Source: Bacillus glycinifermentans
Lineage (GTDB): Bacteria; Bacillota; Bacilli; Bacillales; Bacillaceae
DNA: 64,000 bases
Reading direction: 5' to 3'
Assembly: GCF_001042475.2 (NCBI RefSeq)
Contig: NZ_LECW02000045.1
Coordinates: 434,001 to 498,000, forward strand
Every line of letters starts with the position of its first letter. Position 1 is the stretch's first letter. Shown here piece by piece: positions 1-14,097 of the stretch. A program made the position numbers and the translations under genes. Below the pieces are notes generated by a model, which was given only the letters and a program-made list of their open reading frames with translations, made no database searches and had not been told where the DNA came from.

Positions 1-167
1 TTCACACATTGTATTTAATCGCAAACAAGCGGACGTCCATGGATTTCTTAGAGGTGCTGGGGTTTAAACAAGCGGAAAACGTGCCGAATGAACTATATCA
101 ATCCGAACATGTCTCAGAATCTCTGAAGGTAGACGGAGCTGTTTTAATGGTAAAAACGTCAGCATAA
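1..167 (+). CDS. ywlB: GNAT-family acetyltransferase, C-terminal fragment (YwlB-like)
   Basis: Only the last 54 codons lie in the window; the frame begins at base 3 and stops with TAA at 165-167. The visible part includes FLEVLGFKQ, the usual late GNAT signature in which the last helix leads into a GF strand. In Bacillus the gene just upstream of ywlC is ywlB, an uncharacterised N-acetyltransferase, and that synteny supports the name more than the fragment does. The acetyl-CoA-binding core lies outside the window, so neither substrate nor activity can be judged here. Confidence 0.7.
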   Translation, partial: HTLYLIANKRTSMDFLEVLGFKQAENVPNELYQSEHVSESLKVDGAVLMVKTSA

Positions 168-175
168 CAGCTGAT

Positions 176-384
176 TTATACACAGAGATATCCACGTTTT
201 CAATAGCGTTATCCACAATTTGTGGACAACGCTTGTTTTCTTTGCGCTCATCTTTTATACTTTTCAACATGATTTATATGACTAATTAAGGTTTTTTAGT
301 GTTTGTTAAGGGAGATCTGATATGAATGAATACAAAAGTATGGACTGTGGATGCAAAAGGTGAATTGTCCACAAACTATCCACA
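176..384. promoter_or_regulatory. DnaA-box cluster between ywlB and ywlC
   Basis: Sites resembling the DnaA box TTATCCACA are dense here. A perfect copy lies at 209-217(+). One-mismatch copies lie at 176-184(+), 221-229(-), 365-373(+) and 376-384(+); two-mismatch copies at 188-196(+) and 346-354(-). A further perfect box lies inside ywlC at 662-670. The cluster spans the intergenic region and the first codons of ywlC. Genome-wide studies in B. subtilis report a DnaA-binding cluster at ywlC-ywlB, so this looks like the equivalent site. Its likely role is DnaA titration or regulation rather than an origin, since no dnaA/dnaN or AT-rich unwinding element is present. Confidence 0.8.
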
Positions 385-1369
385 AATTACACAAGCGGCA
401 ATGCTGCTTCGCGATAATGAAACGGTTGCCTTTCCGACGGAAACGGTTTACGGCCTTGGTGCAAACGCAAAGAATACAGACGCCGTTGCCAAAATATACG
501 AAGCAAAAGGACGGCCGAGCGACAATCCCCTCATTGTCCACATCGCCGATATCAGGCAGTTGAACGAATTTGCCGAGGTTGATTCGGAGAAGGCCAACAC
601 GCTTATGGAACGGTTTTGGCCGGGGCCGCTGACGATCGTTCTGCCGTGCAGGGAAGGCGCGTTATCCACAAGGGTGACGGCCGGGCTTGATACGGTGGCC
701 GTCAGAATGCCCGATCATCCGGTTGCACTCGAACTGATAAAAAGAGCAGGCGTTCCTGTCGCGGCTCCGAGCGCAAATGTATCCGGCAAACCGAGTCCGA
801 CGAAAGCAGAGCATGTCGTTCACGATTTGGACGGCCGGATCGCCGGGATCGTTGACGGCGGGCCTACCGGCGTGGGCGTGGAGTCGACGGTTGTTTCTTT
901 CACCCGAGGCATTCCGGTTATTTTAAGGCCCGGCGGCGTCACAAAAGAACAGCTCGAAACAGCGATCGGTCCCGTCATGATCGATCAGGGGATCACGGAT
1001 GAAAAGAAAGTGCCGCTGGCGCCCGGAATGAAATACACCCATTACGCGCCGGAAGCGCCGCTTGCGATCGTAAAGGGAAGCCGTGAAGACATACAGCGGC
1101 TGATTGAGCAATACCAAAAAGACGGAATGAAAGTCGGCGTTCTCACCACAGAAGAGCGGGCCGGCGCATATCAGGCGGATGCCGTCCGCATCTGCGGAAG
1201 GAGAGACCGCCTTGAAACGGTTGCTTCCGGGTTGTATGACGTTCTTCGCAGTTTTGACGATTGCGGGCTCGACTTTATTTTCGCCGAGTCTTTCCCTGAG
1301 GAAGGCGTGGGCCGTGCGGTGATGAACAGGCTGATGAAAGCGGCCGGACACCGTGTGATCGAAGTGTAG
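326..1369 (+). CDS. ywlC: Threonylcarbamoyl-AMP synthase (Sua5/YwlC)
   Basis: This cytoplasmic enzyme makes threonylcarbamoyl-AMP from threonine, bicarbonate and ATP, the first step of the t6A37 modification in tRNAs that read ANN codons. At 347 aa it is the long Sua5 form: an N-terminal YrdC-like domain (about residues 20-210, with [10 protein letters not shown], a KGRPSDNPL nucleotide-binding stretch and [12 protein letters not shown]) followed by the C-terminal Sua5 domain. The ATG at 326 follows AAGGGAGA at 308-315; the ATG four bases earlier is in another frame and soon stops. DnaA boxes overlap the first codons. The gene stands alone between ywlB and mntP. Confidence 0.93.
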   Translation: MNTKVWTVDAKGELSTNYPQITQAAMLLRDNETVAFPTETVYGLGANAKNTDAVAKIYEAKGRPSDNPLIVHIADIRQLNEFAEVDSEKANTLMERFWPGPLTIVLPCREGALSTRVTAGLDTVAVRMPDHPVALELIKRAGVPVAAPSANVSGKPSPTKAEHVVHDLDGRIAGIVDGGPTGVGVESTVVSFTRGIPVILRPGGVTKEQLETAIGPVMIDQGITDEKKVPLAPGMKYTHYAPEAPLAIVKGSREDIQRLIEQYQKDGMKVGVLTTEERAGAYQADAVRICGRRDRLETVASGLYDVLRSFDDCGLDFIFAESFPEEGVGRAVMNRLMKAAGHRVIEV

Positions 1370-1391
1370 CTCCGGATTGTTCTATCCCTCA

Positions 1392-1428
1392 TTGGACGTG
1401 CATAAGCTAGAGAAGCTGGCGTGTCCAA
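1392..1428 (+). other. Inverted repeat next to the mntP ribosome site
   Basis: TTGGAC at 1392-1397 pairs with GTCCAA at 1423-1428, enclosing about 25 nt. The right arm touches the AAGGGGGA ribosome-binding sequence of mntP. It may be a weak terminator for ywlC or a hairpin affecting mntP translation. No yybP-ykoY Mn riboswitch, which precedes mntP in some bacteria, would fit in this 70-nt gap. Confidence 0.35.
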
Positions 1429-1439
1429 GGGGGAATCTC

Positions 1440-2000
1440 ATGAATGTTGACGTGTTGATAGGTGAAATTTTGACGCTGAGTATCATGGCCTTTGCACTCG
1501 GCATGGATGCTTTTTCGGTGGGACTTGGAATGGGAATGGCCAGGCTGAGAAGAAGCCAAATCTTTCACATCGGCGTTATTATCGGATTGTTCCATCTGAT
1601 CATGCCGCTTGGCGGAATGATGGCAGGGCAGTTCCTGTCAGGCGCGCTCGGTGCGCTCGCAGGGTATATCGGCGGGGCTCTCCTTTTGGTGCTCGGCATT
1701 CAAATGATTGCCGCGTCTTTCAGTAGCAAAGAGGAGCGTATCGTTTCTCCTTCCGGCTTCGGCCTCTTCATTTTTGCCGTCGGCGTCAGCCTTGACAGCT
1801 TTTCAGTCGGCCTCAGTCTTGGCCTTTACGGAACAAGGCCGATTTTAACGATCTGTTTATTCGGCCTGTTCAGCATGGTGTTAACATGGGCGGGTCTTTT
1901 GCTCGGAAAGCAAGTTCAAGCGTGGCTTGGCGCGTACAGCGAAGCGCTCGGCGGTGCCATTTTGCTCAGTTTTGGATTAAAGCTTTTGCTGCCCATTTAA
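1440..2000 (+). CDS. mntP: Manganese efflux pump MntP (YwlD)
   Basis: MntP exports Mn2+ from the cytoplasm and protects against manganese overload. The 186-aa product has about six hydrophobic segments in two homologous halves. Each half carries the family signature: [11 protein letters not shown] near residue 22 and [11 protein letters not shown] near residue 119, whose aspartates are thought to bind the metal. The ATG at 1440 was chosen because AAGGGGGA at 1427-1434 precedes it by six bases and because it gives the usual family length; an upstream in-frame start would add an unrelated 21-residue tail. A terminator follows. Confidence 0.9.
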   Translation: MNVDVLIGEILTLSIMAFALGMDAFSVGLGMGMARLRRSQIFHIGVIIGLFHLIMPLGGMMAGQFLSGALGALAGYIGGALLLVLGIQMIAASFSSKEERIVSPSGFGLFIFAVGVSLDSFSVGLSLGLYGTRPILTICLFGLFSMVLTWAGLLLGKQVQAWLGAYSEALGGAILLSFGLKLLLPI

Positions 2001-2051
2001 AGAAATAGGCGAAAGAATGCATTCGCTTTTCCATAACATAATAAAGTCGAC

Positions 2052-2075
2052 AAAGAGGGGGAAACCCCTCTTTTT
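2052..2075 (+). terminator. Rho-independent terminator after mntP
   Basis: GAGGGG (2055-2060) pairs with CCCCTC (2065-2070) across a GAAA tetraloop, followed by TTTTT. Confidence 0.85.
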
Positions 2076-2143
2076 GATTTCTGAAGCGGAATTTATTATT
2101 TTTCGGTTAAATCCATTATAATAAGGGAAAGGAGTGAACGAAA

Positions 2144-2596
2144 TTGAACATACTATTTGTCTGTACTGGAAACACGTGCCGAAGCCCGATGGCTGAAGCG
2201 CTTTTTAAATCAGCGGCTTCCCGGAAAAAGCTGGACGTCTCCGTCAAATCAGCCGGATTGTTTGCTCCTGAAAACGGCAAGGCTTCATTGTACGCGGTCG
2301 AAGCTCTGTTTGAAAAAAATATCGCGCTCAATCATTCGTCAGCTCCGCTTTCCAAAGAAAAGGTCGAATGGGCCGATCTCGTTCTGACGATGACAGAGCA
2401 GCATAAGCATTTAGCGGAGCGGGAATATCCGAACCATCAAGACAAAATCTTTTCATTAAAAGAGTATGTCAAAGGGAAAACCGGCGACATCACCGATCCG
2501 TTCGGCGGCTCCCTCAGCGATTATCAAAAAACAAGGGATGAGCTTGAGCATTTGCTGCATCAGCTTGCTGATAAGCTTTCCGGACGCGCAAGGTGA
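2144..2596 (+). CDS. ywlE: Protein-arginine phosphatase YwlE
   Basis: A low-molecular-weight phosphatase-fold enzyme that removes phosphate from phospho-arginine. In Bacillus it counteracts the kinase McsB, whose marks target proteins to ClpCP. The P-loop CTGNTCRSP contains the nucleophile Cys7 and Arg13, with Thr11 as the residue that favours phospho-arginine, and Asp118 of DPFGG is the general acid. At 150 aa it has the family length. The start is a TTG at 2144 preceded by AAAGGAGTG. The gene begins a run with rpiB and ywlG, the same order as in B. subtilis. Confidence 0.93.
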   Translation: MNILFVCTGNTCRSPMAEALFKSAASRKKLDVSVKSAGLFAPENGKASLYAVEALFEKNIALNHSSAPLSKEKVEWADLVLTMTEQHKHLAEREYPNHQDKIFSLKEYVKGKTGDITDPFGGSLSDYQKTRDELEHLLHQLADKLSGRAR

Positions 2597-2761
2597 AAGA
2601 AGCGGAGCCGGGCCCGGTTGCAAAACGGACCGCAGAGAGTAAAATAAGACATAATCAAACATCGCATATTAAAGACGTGTCAAACATTCACGCCCGGCGG
2701 CCGCCTTGTTTAACGGTCTTTCGCATCCTTTGCGACACATAAAATGAGGAGGAATCATCCC

Positions 2762-3211
2762 ATGAAAGTAATCATTGCATCAGATCACGGCGGAATCAAT
2801 ATTAGAAAAGAGATCGTATCATTGATGGAAGAGCTGAACATCGAATATGAAGATTTGGGCTGTGAATGCGGTTCAGGATCTGTGGATTACCCGGATTATG
2901 CGTTCCCGGTCGCCCAAAAAGTGGCGAACGGAGAAGCGGACAGGGGGATTTTGATTTGCGGCACGGGCATCGGCATGAGCATTTCGGCCAATAAAGTCAA
3001 AGGCATCCGCTGTGCGCTTGTTCATGACGTATTCAGCGCCAAAATGACGAGAGAGCATAATGACACAAATGTTCTGGCAATGGGTGAAAGGGTGATCGGC
3101 CCCGGATTGGCGAGAGAAATCGCAAAAGTTTGGCTGACGACTGAATTTACGGCGGGTCGTCATGCGGTCCGCATCGGAAAAATCGCCGAATATGAAGACA
3201 AGCATATATAA
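2762..3211 (+). CDS. rpiB: Ribose-5-phosphate isomerase B family protein (YwlF)
   Basis: This RpiB/LacAB-type sugar-phosphate isomerase interconverts ribose-5-phosphate and ribulose-5-phosphate in the non-oxidative pentose phosphate pathway. The 149-aa sequence opens with IIASDHGG, carries the catalytic region GILICGTGIGMSISANK near residue 70, and ends with the REHNDTN...GRH segment that binds phosphate. The ATG at 2762 is preceded by GAGGAGGAAT at the proper spacing, which excludes the upstream in-frame start at 2744. ywlG follows within 20 bases, so the two are probably co-transcribed. Confidence 0.92.
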   Translation: MKVIIASDHGGINIRKEIVSLMEELNIEYEDLGCECGSGSVDYPDYAFPVAQKVANGEADRGILICGTGIGMSISANKVKGIRCALVHDVFSAKMTREHNDTNVLAMGERVIGPGLAREIAKVWLTTEFTAGRHAVRIGKIAEYEDKHI

Positions 3212-3226
3212 AGGGTGTCAGCGTTT

Positions 3227-3769
3227 ATGAAAAATCTCGAACAGACGTGGACTTCTATTCTGGAAGAATTTCATAAAGAAGCGGTCTTGCGCGCCGGCCA
3301 GGTCGTTGTGATCGGATGCAGCACAAGCGAGGTGGCCGGGAAGCACATCGGGACTTCGGGAAGCGAAGAGATAGCCGCTGCGATCTACAGCGGCCTTGAG
3401 GCGCTTCGGCAAAAAACGGGCGCCGTTCTTGCATTTCAGTGCTGCGAACATTTAAACAGAGCGCTGGTCATTGAAGAAGAAACAGCCCGAGCCCTCCGCC
3501 TGCCGACCGTTTTTGCCGTTCCTGTTCCCAAGGCCGGGGGATCGATGGCCGCGTACGCGTTCAAAAAAATGAAAGCGCCGGTGCTTGTTGAAGAAATAAA
3601 AGCCGACGCGGGAATTGATATAGGCGACACGTTCATCGGAATGCATTTAAAGCCTGTCGCCGTTCCCGTCCGCGTCTCCGAAAAGACGCTCGGCGAGGCG
3701 CATGTGACGCTTGCGCGGACAAGGCCCAAGCTGATTGGCGGAGACCGGGCCGTTTATGAAACGGAATGA
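3227..3769 (+). CDS. ywlG: Conserved protein YwlG (UPF0340/TIGR01440 family)
   Basis: A 180-aa conserved Firmicute protein of unknown biochemical function. The family hallmarks are the [22 protein letters not shown] segment and the [13 protein letters not shown] segment, followed by a long [10 protein letters not shown] region. The product is soluble, with no signal peptide or membrane segment. A GTG at 3215 overlaps the rpiB stop region, but the ATG at 3227 gives the length and N-terminus seen in B. subtilis and is preferred. Translation probably depends on coupling to rpiB, as the ribosome site is modest. Confidence 0.82.
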   Translation: MKNLEQTWTSILEEFHKEAVLRAGQVVVIGCSTSEVAGKHIGTSGSEEIAAAIYSGLEALRQKTGAVLAFQCCEHLNRALVIEEETARALRLPTVFAVPVPKAGGSMAAYAFKKMKAPVLVEEIKADAGIDIGDTFIGMHLKPVAVPVRVSEKTLGEAHVTLARTRPKLIGGDRAVYETE

Positions 3770-3777
3770 TGGAAGCT

Positions 3778-3816
3778 GCCGGATGAAGAAAATGTACCGA
3801 GTCATCCGGCTTTTTT
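3778..3816 (+). terminator. Terminator after ywlG
   Basis: GCCGGATGA (3778-3786) pairs with TCATCCGGC (3802-3810), followed by TTTTTTC. Confidence 0.88.
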
Positions 3817-3845
3817 CTTTTTTGAAATAATGTTTTTGTAAGCGA

Positions 3846-3898
3846 TATGTCGAACTATACTATTCTTGCGATCTTTAAATATTCGGTTTTCGGAACAA
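3846..3898 (+). promoter_or_regulatory. Candidate PurR boxes upstream of glyA
   Basis: AATATTCGGTTTT (3878-3890) matches the inverted PurBox AWWGTTCGGWWWT with one mismatch. A weaker direct copy, TATGTCGAACTAT, lies at 3846-3858, and another CGGAAC overlaps at 3891-3896. B. subtilis glyA belongs to the PurR regulon. The 19-nt spacing differs slightly from the usual 16-17 nt, so the second half-site is uncertain. Confidence 0.4.
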
Positions 3899-3925
3899 TA
3901 AAAAACGATTTTTAAAAATAATCTC

Positions 3926-3954
3926 TTACATTTGCATGAAAAACCGTGTACAAT
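3926..3954 (+). promoter_or_regulatory. Sigma-A promoter of glyA
   Basis: TTACAT at 3926-3931 and TACAAT at 3949-3954 are separated by exactly 17 bases. The start codon lies about 45 nt further on. Confidence 0.65.
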
Positions 3955-4003
3955 GAGATGGTATAATTAACGAAATGGAAACAGATAGGAGAGGATCTCG
4001 CTG

Positions 4004-5251
4004 ATGAAACATTTAGCTGCGCAAGATGAACAAGTATTTCGCGCCATCCAGGATGAGCGGAAACGTCAACAGTCGAAGATTGAGCTGATTGCTTCTGAAA
4101 ACTTCGTAAGCGAAGCGGTCATGGAAGCGCAAGGCTCCGTCTTAACAAATAAATACGCAGAAGGGTATCCCGGAAAGCGTTACTACGGCGGGTGCGAATA
4201 TGTAGACGTTGCGGAAGACATTGCCCGCGACCGCGCGAAGCAAATTTTCGGCGCCGAGCATGTCAACGTTCAGCCTCATTCAGGAGCACAAGCGAACATG
4301 GCCGTATATTTCACCATTTTGGAGCACGGCGATACGGTGCTCGGAATGAACCTTGCCCACGGCGGACATTTGACGCATGGAAGTCCCGTTAACTTCAGCG
4401 GTGTTCAATACAACTTCGTAGAGTATGGCGTTGATAAAGAAACCCAATACATCGATTACGAAGATGTCCGTGAAAAAGCGCTCAAACATAAGCCTAAGCT
4501 GATCGTGGCCGGAGCGAGCGCATATCCGCGCACAATCGACTTCAAAAAGTTCCGCGAAATCGCCGATGAAATCGGAGCGTACGTAATGGTTGACATGGCG
4601 CATATCGCTGGGCTCGTTGCTGCGGGTCTTCACCCGAATCCTGTTCCTTATGCCGATTTTGTGACGACGACGACTCATAAAACACTGCGCGGCCCGCGCG
4701 GCGGTATGATCCTTTGCCGCGAAGAGTTTGCAAAGCAGATTGATAAAGCGATCTTCCCTGGAATTCAAGGCGGACCGTTAATGCACGTGATCGCCGCGAA
4801 AGCTGTTTCCTTTGGCGAAGCCTTGAAAGACGAGTTCAAAACGTATGCGCAAAGCGTCATCAACAACGCCAAGCGCTTGGCGGAGACATTGACGAAAGAG
4901 GGCATTCAGCTTGTTTCAGGCGGAACCGACAACCACCTTGTGCTTGTTGACCTTCGTTCTCTCAACATTACGGGTAAAATCGCTGAAAATGTACTTGATG
5001 AAGTCGGAATTACCGTGAACAAAAACGCGATTCCGTATGATCCGGAAAAGCCTTTTGTCACAAGCGGAATTCGCGTCGGTACAGCAGCGGTTACAAGCCG
5101 CGGCTTTGACCTTGAAGCGATCGAAGAAGTGGGAGCGATTATCGCGCTCGCGCTGAAAAACCATGATGACAAGGCGAAGCTTGAAGAAGCGGAAAACCGC
5201 GTAAAAGCCTTGACAGACAAATTTCCTTTATATACAGGATTGGATTATTAA
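4004..5251 (+). CDS. glyA: Serine hydroxymethyltransferase
   Basis: GlyA is a cytoplasmic PLP enzyme that converts serine and tetrahydrofolate to glycine and 5,10-methylene-THF, supplying one-carbon units for purine, thymidylate and methionine synthesis. The 415-aa sequence has the substrate region SENFVSEAV, the folate/PLP segment [11 protein letters not shown], and the PLP-binding lysine in [14 protein letters not shown] (about residue 226). The ATG at 4004 is preceded by AGGAGAGG. The gene has its own promoter, PurR-like boxes and a terminator, and lies between ywlG and upp as in B. subtilis. Confidence 0.97.
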   Translation: MKHLAAQDEQVFRAIQDERKRQQSKIELIASENFVSEAVMEAQGSVLTNKYAEGYPGKRYYGGCEYVDVAEDIARDRAKQIFGAEHVNVQPHSGAQANMAVYFTILEHGDTVLGMNLAHGGHLTHGSPVNFSGVQYNFVEYGVDKETQYIDYEDVREKALKHKPKLIVAGASAYPRTIDFKKFREIADEIGAYVMVDMAHIAGLVAAGLHPNPVPYADFVTTTTHKTLRGPRGGMILCREEFAKQIDKAIFPGIQGGPLMHVIAAKAVSFGEALKDEFKTYAQSVINNAKRLAETLTKEGIQLVSGGTDNHLVLVDLRSLNITGKIAENVLDEVGITVNKNAIPYDPEKPFVTSGIRVGTAAVTSRGFDLEAIEEVGAIIALALKNHDDKAKLEEAENRVKALTDKFPLYTGLDY

Positions 5252-5261
5252 GATGAATCCC

Positions 5262-5287
5262 GCCGCCCCTTAAATGGGCGGCTTTTT
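5262..5287 (+). terminator. Terminator after glyA
   Basis: GCCGCCC (5262-5268) pairs with GGGCGGC (5276-5282), then TTTTT. Confidence 0.9.
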
Positions 5288-5401
5288 GCCGTGTATGTGC
5301 CGATTTTAGTTGAAACCTGCTGTTTTTTTTTGTAGAATCAATAGAAGTGTGAAAAAATGACCGTTTTTTTCGGAAACAACAAAAAGGAGCTGAAAACGGA
5401 A

Positions 5402-6031
5402 ATGGGAAAGGTATACGTATTTGACCACCCGCTTATACAGCATAAGCTTACATACATCCGCGATGTAAAGACCGGAACGAAAGAGTTCAGGGAGCTTGTT
5501 GACGAGGTTGCAACGCTGATGGCGTTTGAAATAACGCGCGATCTTCCTCTTCAAGAAGTCGATGTTGAAACACCTGTTCAAAAGGCTAAATCAAACGTGA
5601 TCGCCGGAAAAAAACTCGGCGTCGTTCCGATTCTCAGAGCAGGGCTTGGAATGGTGGACGGCATTTTGAAGCTGATCCCGGCGGCAAAGGTCGGTCATGT
5701 GGGGCTTTACCGCGATCCAGAAACATTAAAGCCTGTCGAATACTATGTCAAGCTTCCGTCTGATGTGGAAGAACGCGAATTCATCGTTGTCGATCCGATG
5801 CTTGCAACCGGAGGCTCGGCGGTCGAAGCGCTGAACAGCCTGAAGAAGCGCGGCGCGAAAAATATCCGCTTTATGTGCCTGATCGCAGCACCGGAAGGCG
5901 TTGATGAAGTTCAAAAGCACCACCCGGACGTCGATATTTACATCGCTGCACTCGATGAAAAACTAAATGAAAAAGGATATATCGTTCCCGGCTTGGGCGA
6001 TGCCGGAGACCGGATGTTCGGAACGAAATAA
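5402..6031 (+). CDS. upp: Uracil phosphoribosyltransferase
   Basis: Upp salvages uracil by joining it to PRPP to form UMP. The 209-aa protein contains the PRPP-binding loop [12 protein letters not shown] (about residues 128-139) and the uracil-binding C-terminal region [13 protein letters not shown], and ends with the usual MFGTK. The ATG at 5402 gives the standard [10 protein letters not shown] start; the in-frame ATG at 5357 would add 15 unrelated residues. The AAGGAG motif at 5384-5389 is 12 bases away, slightly long. A terminator separates the gene from the atp operon. Confidence 0.97.
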   Translation: MGKVYVFDHPLIQHKLTYIRDVKTGTKEFRELVDEVATLMAFEITRDLPLQEVDVETPVQKAKSNVIAGKKLGVVPILRAGLGMVDGILKLIPAAKVGHVGLYRDPETLKPVEYYVKLPSDVEEREFIVVDPMLATGGSAVEALNSLKKRGAKNIRFMCLIAAPEGVDEVQKHHPDVDIYIAALDEKLNEKGYIVPGLGDAGDRMFGTK

Positions 6032-6037
6032 AGACAA

Positions 6038-6067
6038 GAAAATCCTGAAAAAGGGTTTTCTTTTTTT
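6038..6067 (+). terminator. Terminator after upp
   Basis: GAAAATCC pairs with the GGGTTTTC-type arm ending at 6060, followed by a run of seven T. Confidence 0.8.
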
Positions 6068-6173
6068 GTGTTTTATTCCATAATTAAACATGTGTGTGTG
6101 GTAAATAAGGCGGAATTGTGAACATTTTGTGAGAAGCTTCCTGTTTATGAAAAGTTTTTTAACTTTAAACAGA

Positions 6174-6202
6174 TTGACACCTTAGGGGGGCTATTGTATG
6201 CT
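6174..6202 (+). promoter_or_regulatory. Sigma-A promoter of the atp operon
   Basis: A perfect -35 TTGACA (6174-6179) is followed after 17 bases by TATGCT (6197-6202). The implied transcript starts near 6209 and carries about 220 nt before atpI. Confidence 0.75.
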
Positions 6203-6208
6203 AAAATA

Positions 6209-6431
6209 GGCTATTATGATAAGGTTTTCATAGCGGTTATCATAATGACCAGTCCTCTGTTAAAATCCTTTGAAAACCCCATATTGGCAGGCGACAGACT
6301 GAATTTCACCCGATCAGTTTCAGGGTGTGTGAAGTCTTGAACAGAACGCTTTGTTTTGTCGAATGGTCAACCGCCTAGTTTACCGTAATCGTAGATAGAT
6401 TTATTAAAATTTTTCATCAGGAGCGTATTTA
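6209..6431 (+). other. Long 5' leader of the atp operon
   Basis: About 220 nt of transcribed, apparently non-coding sequence precede atpI. It can form a hairpin in which GACT...TTCACCC (6297-6311) pairs with GGGTGTGTGAAGTC (6323-6336). No long T-run follows, so it is not an obvious terminator. The length suggests control of mRNA stability or of atpI translation. Confidence 0.45.
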
Positions 6432-7557
<1,126 letters not shown>

Positions 7558-7590
7558 AAATAAGACATATCCGATAAGGATAACAATTAA

Positions 7591-7818
<228 letters not shown>

Positions 7819-7838
7819 TAAATAATATATAAACTAGT

Positions 7839-7875
7839 CAATGGCGAAGATCACTGTGGGAGGCCTTCGCCATTG
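7839..7875 (+). other. Stable hairpin between atpE and atpF
   Basis: CAATGGCGAAG (7839-7849) and CTTCGCCATTG (7865-7875) form a perfect 11-bp stem with a 15-nt loop. No T-run follows. A structure right after atpE may protect the 3' end of processed atpE mRNA or attenuate read-through, which would raise subunit c output. Confidence 0.7.
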
Positions 7876-7987
7876 CTTTATGGTTGCTTGAACTGTCCGG
7901 CCCGCAGGAAGCCCTCTTTTGATAGAAGAGGGGGATTTTTCCAGAGGTCTCGAGAGATAATCTGCAAGAAGGGAGTTGCCGTATTCG

Positions 7988-8506
7988 ATGTCTTTTATAC
8001 CACAGGTTATGGGAGCAGGAGTTGGGTTTAACGCCGGAACGATGCTGTTCCAGCTTGTTGCCATGTTGATTTTATTAGCGCTCTTGAAGAAATACGCTTT
8101 AGGACCGCTGTTAAATATAATGAAAGAACGCGAAGACTACATCACAGGCGAAATTACGTCTGCCGAGAAAAAGCATGAAGAAGCGAAAAAACTCATTGAA
8201 GAGCAGCAGACGCTTTTGAAGGAAGCACGCGAAGAATCCCATTCGCTCATTGAAAATGCGAAAAAACTGGGAGAGCAGCAAAAAGAAGAAATTATTAAGG
8301 CTGCGCGCCAGGAAGCGGAGCGCATGAAAGAATCCGCAAAAAGCGAGATCGTCAAGGAAAGAGACCAGGCTGTCAGCGCATTGCGCGAACAAGTGGCTTC
8401 ACTTTCCGTCATGATCGCTTCGAAAGTAATCGAAAAAGAGCTGGACGAACAAGCTCAGGAAAAATTAATCCAGGATTATCTTAAAGAAGTAGGAGAAAGC
8501 CGATGA
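7988..8506 (+). CDS. atpF: F1Fo ATP synthase subunit b
   Basis: Subunit b is the peripheral stalk: one N-terminal membrane helix (about residues 15-35, [19 protein letters not shown]) followed by a long charged coiled coil rich in Glu, Lys and Ala that reaches up to the F1 head. The product is 172 aa. The ATG at 7988 lies about 13 bases after AAGAAGGGA; the in-frame TTG at 7976 sits directly on that motif and is too close. The 3' end overlaps atpH by four bases. Confidence 0.95.
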   Translation: MSFIPQVMGAGVGFNAGTMLFQLVAMLILLALLKKYALGPLLNIMKEREDYITGEITSAEKKHEEAKKLIEEQQTLLKEAREESHSLIENAKKLGEQQKEEIIKAARQEAERMKESAKSEIVKERDQAVSALREQVASLSVMIASKVIEKELDEQAQEKLIQDYLKEVGESR

Positions 8507-9057
8507 GCCAATCAGCTGTCTCAAAACGCTATGCAGCCGCTCTTTTTGATATCGCGCTTGAGTCCAAGCTGGTAGGTGAAATAGAAGAAGAGCTGACCGT
8601 TGTTAAACAACTGTTTTCAGAGCATAAAAAACTGATCGCCGTGCTGAGCCATCCAAAAGTGCCGTCAGAAAAGAAAAAGCAAATCTTAAAAGATTCGTTC
8701 GGGTCTGCCTCGACTGCAGTCTTGAACACGCTGTATCTTTTGATTGACAGAAGCCGCATTTCGATCGTGCCTGATCTTGCCGACGAATATGTCAAAATGG
8801 CCAACAGGCATCGCCAGACAGAAGACGCGGTCGTGTATTCTGTCAAACCGCTCAGCGAAGAAGAAATGACTTCTTTTTCCCAAGTGTTTGCAAAAAAAGC
8901 CGGCGCCGCTTCATTACGCGTGAAAAACGAAGTGGATCCGGATCTGATAGGCGGAGTGAAAATCCGCATTGGAAACCGCATATATGACGGCAGCGTAAGC
9001 GGAAAGCTCGCCCGCATAGAGCGCCAATTAGCAGGCGAAAATCGAAAGAAGGGGTGA
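8503..9057 (+). CDS. atpH: F1Fo ATP synthase subunit delta
   Basis: Subunit delta links the b-stalk to the top of the alpha3beta3 head. The 184-aa protein has the N-terminal helical bundle with [14 protein letters not shown] and the C-terminal conserved [26 protein letters not shown]. It overlaps the end of atpF in an ATGA arrangement and ends eight bases before atpA, so translation is probably coupled. Confidence 0.97.
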   Translation: MSQSAVSKRYAAALFDIALESKLVGEIEEELTVVKQLFSEHKKLIAVLSHPKVPSEKKKQILKDSFGSASTAVLNTLYLLIDRSRISIVPDLADEYVKMANRHRQTEDAVVYSVKPLSEEEMTSFSQVFAKKAGAASLRVKNEVDPDLIGGVKIRIGNRIYDGSVSGKLARIERQLAGENRKKG

Positions 9058-9064
9058 AACCTAA

Positions 9065-10573
<1,509 letters not shown>

Positions 10574-10585
10574 ACAATAAAAAGT

Positions 10586-10618
10586 GAGAAAAAGGCTATC
10601 TTTTTCTCTCTTTTTCAC
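10586..10618 (+). other. Terminator-like hairpin between atpA and atpG
   Basis: GAGAAAAAG (10586-10594) pairs perfectly with CTTTTTCTC (10600-10608) over a 5-nt loop, followed by TCTTTTTC. It lies inside the operon, so it may act as a partial terminator or processing site rather than a full stop. Confidence 0.6.
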
Positions 10619-10655
10619 GTCAATGCGAAGGAATTTGAAAACAAAAAGGTGGTGA

Positions 10656-12963
<2,308 letters not shown>

Positions 12964-12974
12964 ACGGGTCCTAG

Positions 12975-13382
<408 letters not shown>

Positions 13383-13390
13383 AGATTTTG

Positions 13391-13422
13391 ATCCTTCCCA
13401 TTTGCATGGGAGGGATCTTTTA
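13391..13422 (+). terminator. Terminator of the atp operon
   Basis: GATCCTTCCCAT (13391-13402) pairs with ATGGGAGGGATC (13407-13418) with one G-T wobble, followed by TTTT. The rest of the gap to ywzB holds an AT-rich stretch and one recognisable promoter. Confidence 0.92.
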
Positions 13423-13620
13423 TATGTACCCGGATGAAATGTTGAAAAAAGTTCACAAATTGTTCAACTTTTTGATTTGAATCTCTCTATAATCAAAATA
13501 GAAAGCTATTTTCTCTTCCATTTTGGAGAGGGATTATCTTTTCACCTAATCTACTTTCCGCAGTCATTCTTCAAACAGGGGACCTCCCGGATATGGAAAG
13601 AAGTTCTATGCGCATTAGTA

Positions 13621-13649
13621 TTAACACCAAACATTAAAACTGATAAAAT
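13621..13649 (+). promoter_or_regulatory. Sigma-A promoter upstream of ywzB
   Basis: TTAACA (13621-13626) and TAAAAT (13644-13649) are spaced by 17 bases, about 70 nt before the ywzB start. Confidence 0.6.
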
Positions 13650-13718
13650 AATTTGCAATGGTCAGCGTTTATCCTTATTCCGCAACAGGAGAGAAAACGT
13701 AAGGAGGCGTCATCAATA

Positions 13719-13952
13719 ATGGAAGAGATCGGACAACAGGCTGCTGTCAGTATTTTAGTTCATCTTTTTTTTATTGCATTGACCTGGTGGGCTCTTCTGG
13801 CGGTCAACATCGATCCGCTTATCAGGAAGGGAAAAATCCTGCAGGCGAGGCTCTTGATGATTTTGCTCACGATAGCGATCGGCTCAACGGTCAGCAACTT
13901 TTTCTTGGATTATCTTTATTATTCCAAACAGCTGCAAAATTTATTTTTATAA
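13719..13952 (+). CDS. ywzB: Small membrane protein YwzB (DUF1146 family)
   Basis: A 77-aa protein with two hydrophobic helices (about residues 9-28 and 45-65) joined by the conserved DPLIRKGKILQARLL segment, which marks DUF1146. The function is unknown. The ATG at 13719 follows AAGGAGGCG; a longer in-frame start upstream would cross this ribosome site. The gene lies between the atp operon and ywmB as in B. subtilis. Confidence 0.83.
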   Translation: MEEIGQQAAVSILVHLFFIALTWWALLAVNIDPLIRKGKILQARLLMILLTIAIGSTVSNFFLDYLYYSKQLQNLFL

Positions 13953-14097
13953 TTCGCCAATCGGTGTTTGAGTATGGACAAATGTGGGATCAAACCGCGG
14001 TCAGTCCATCGGCAAATTTGCGGGACTGACCTTGTTTTTCCACGTATGCTTTTCCTTCGATCCGTCAAAAATGGAGAGTAGGAGAGGATGGTGCGTG

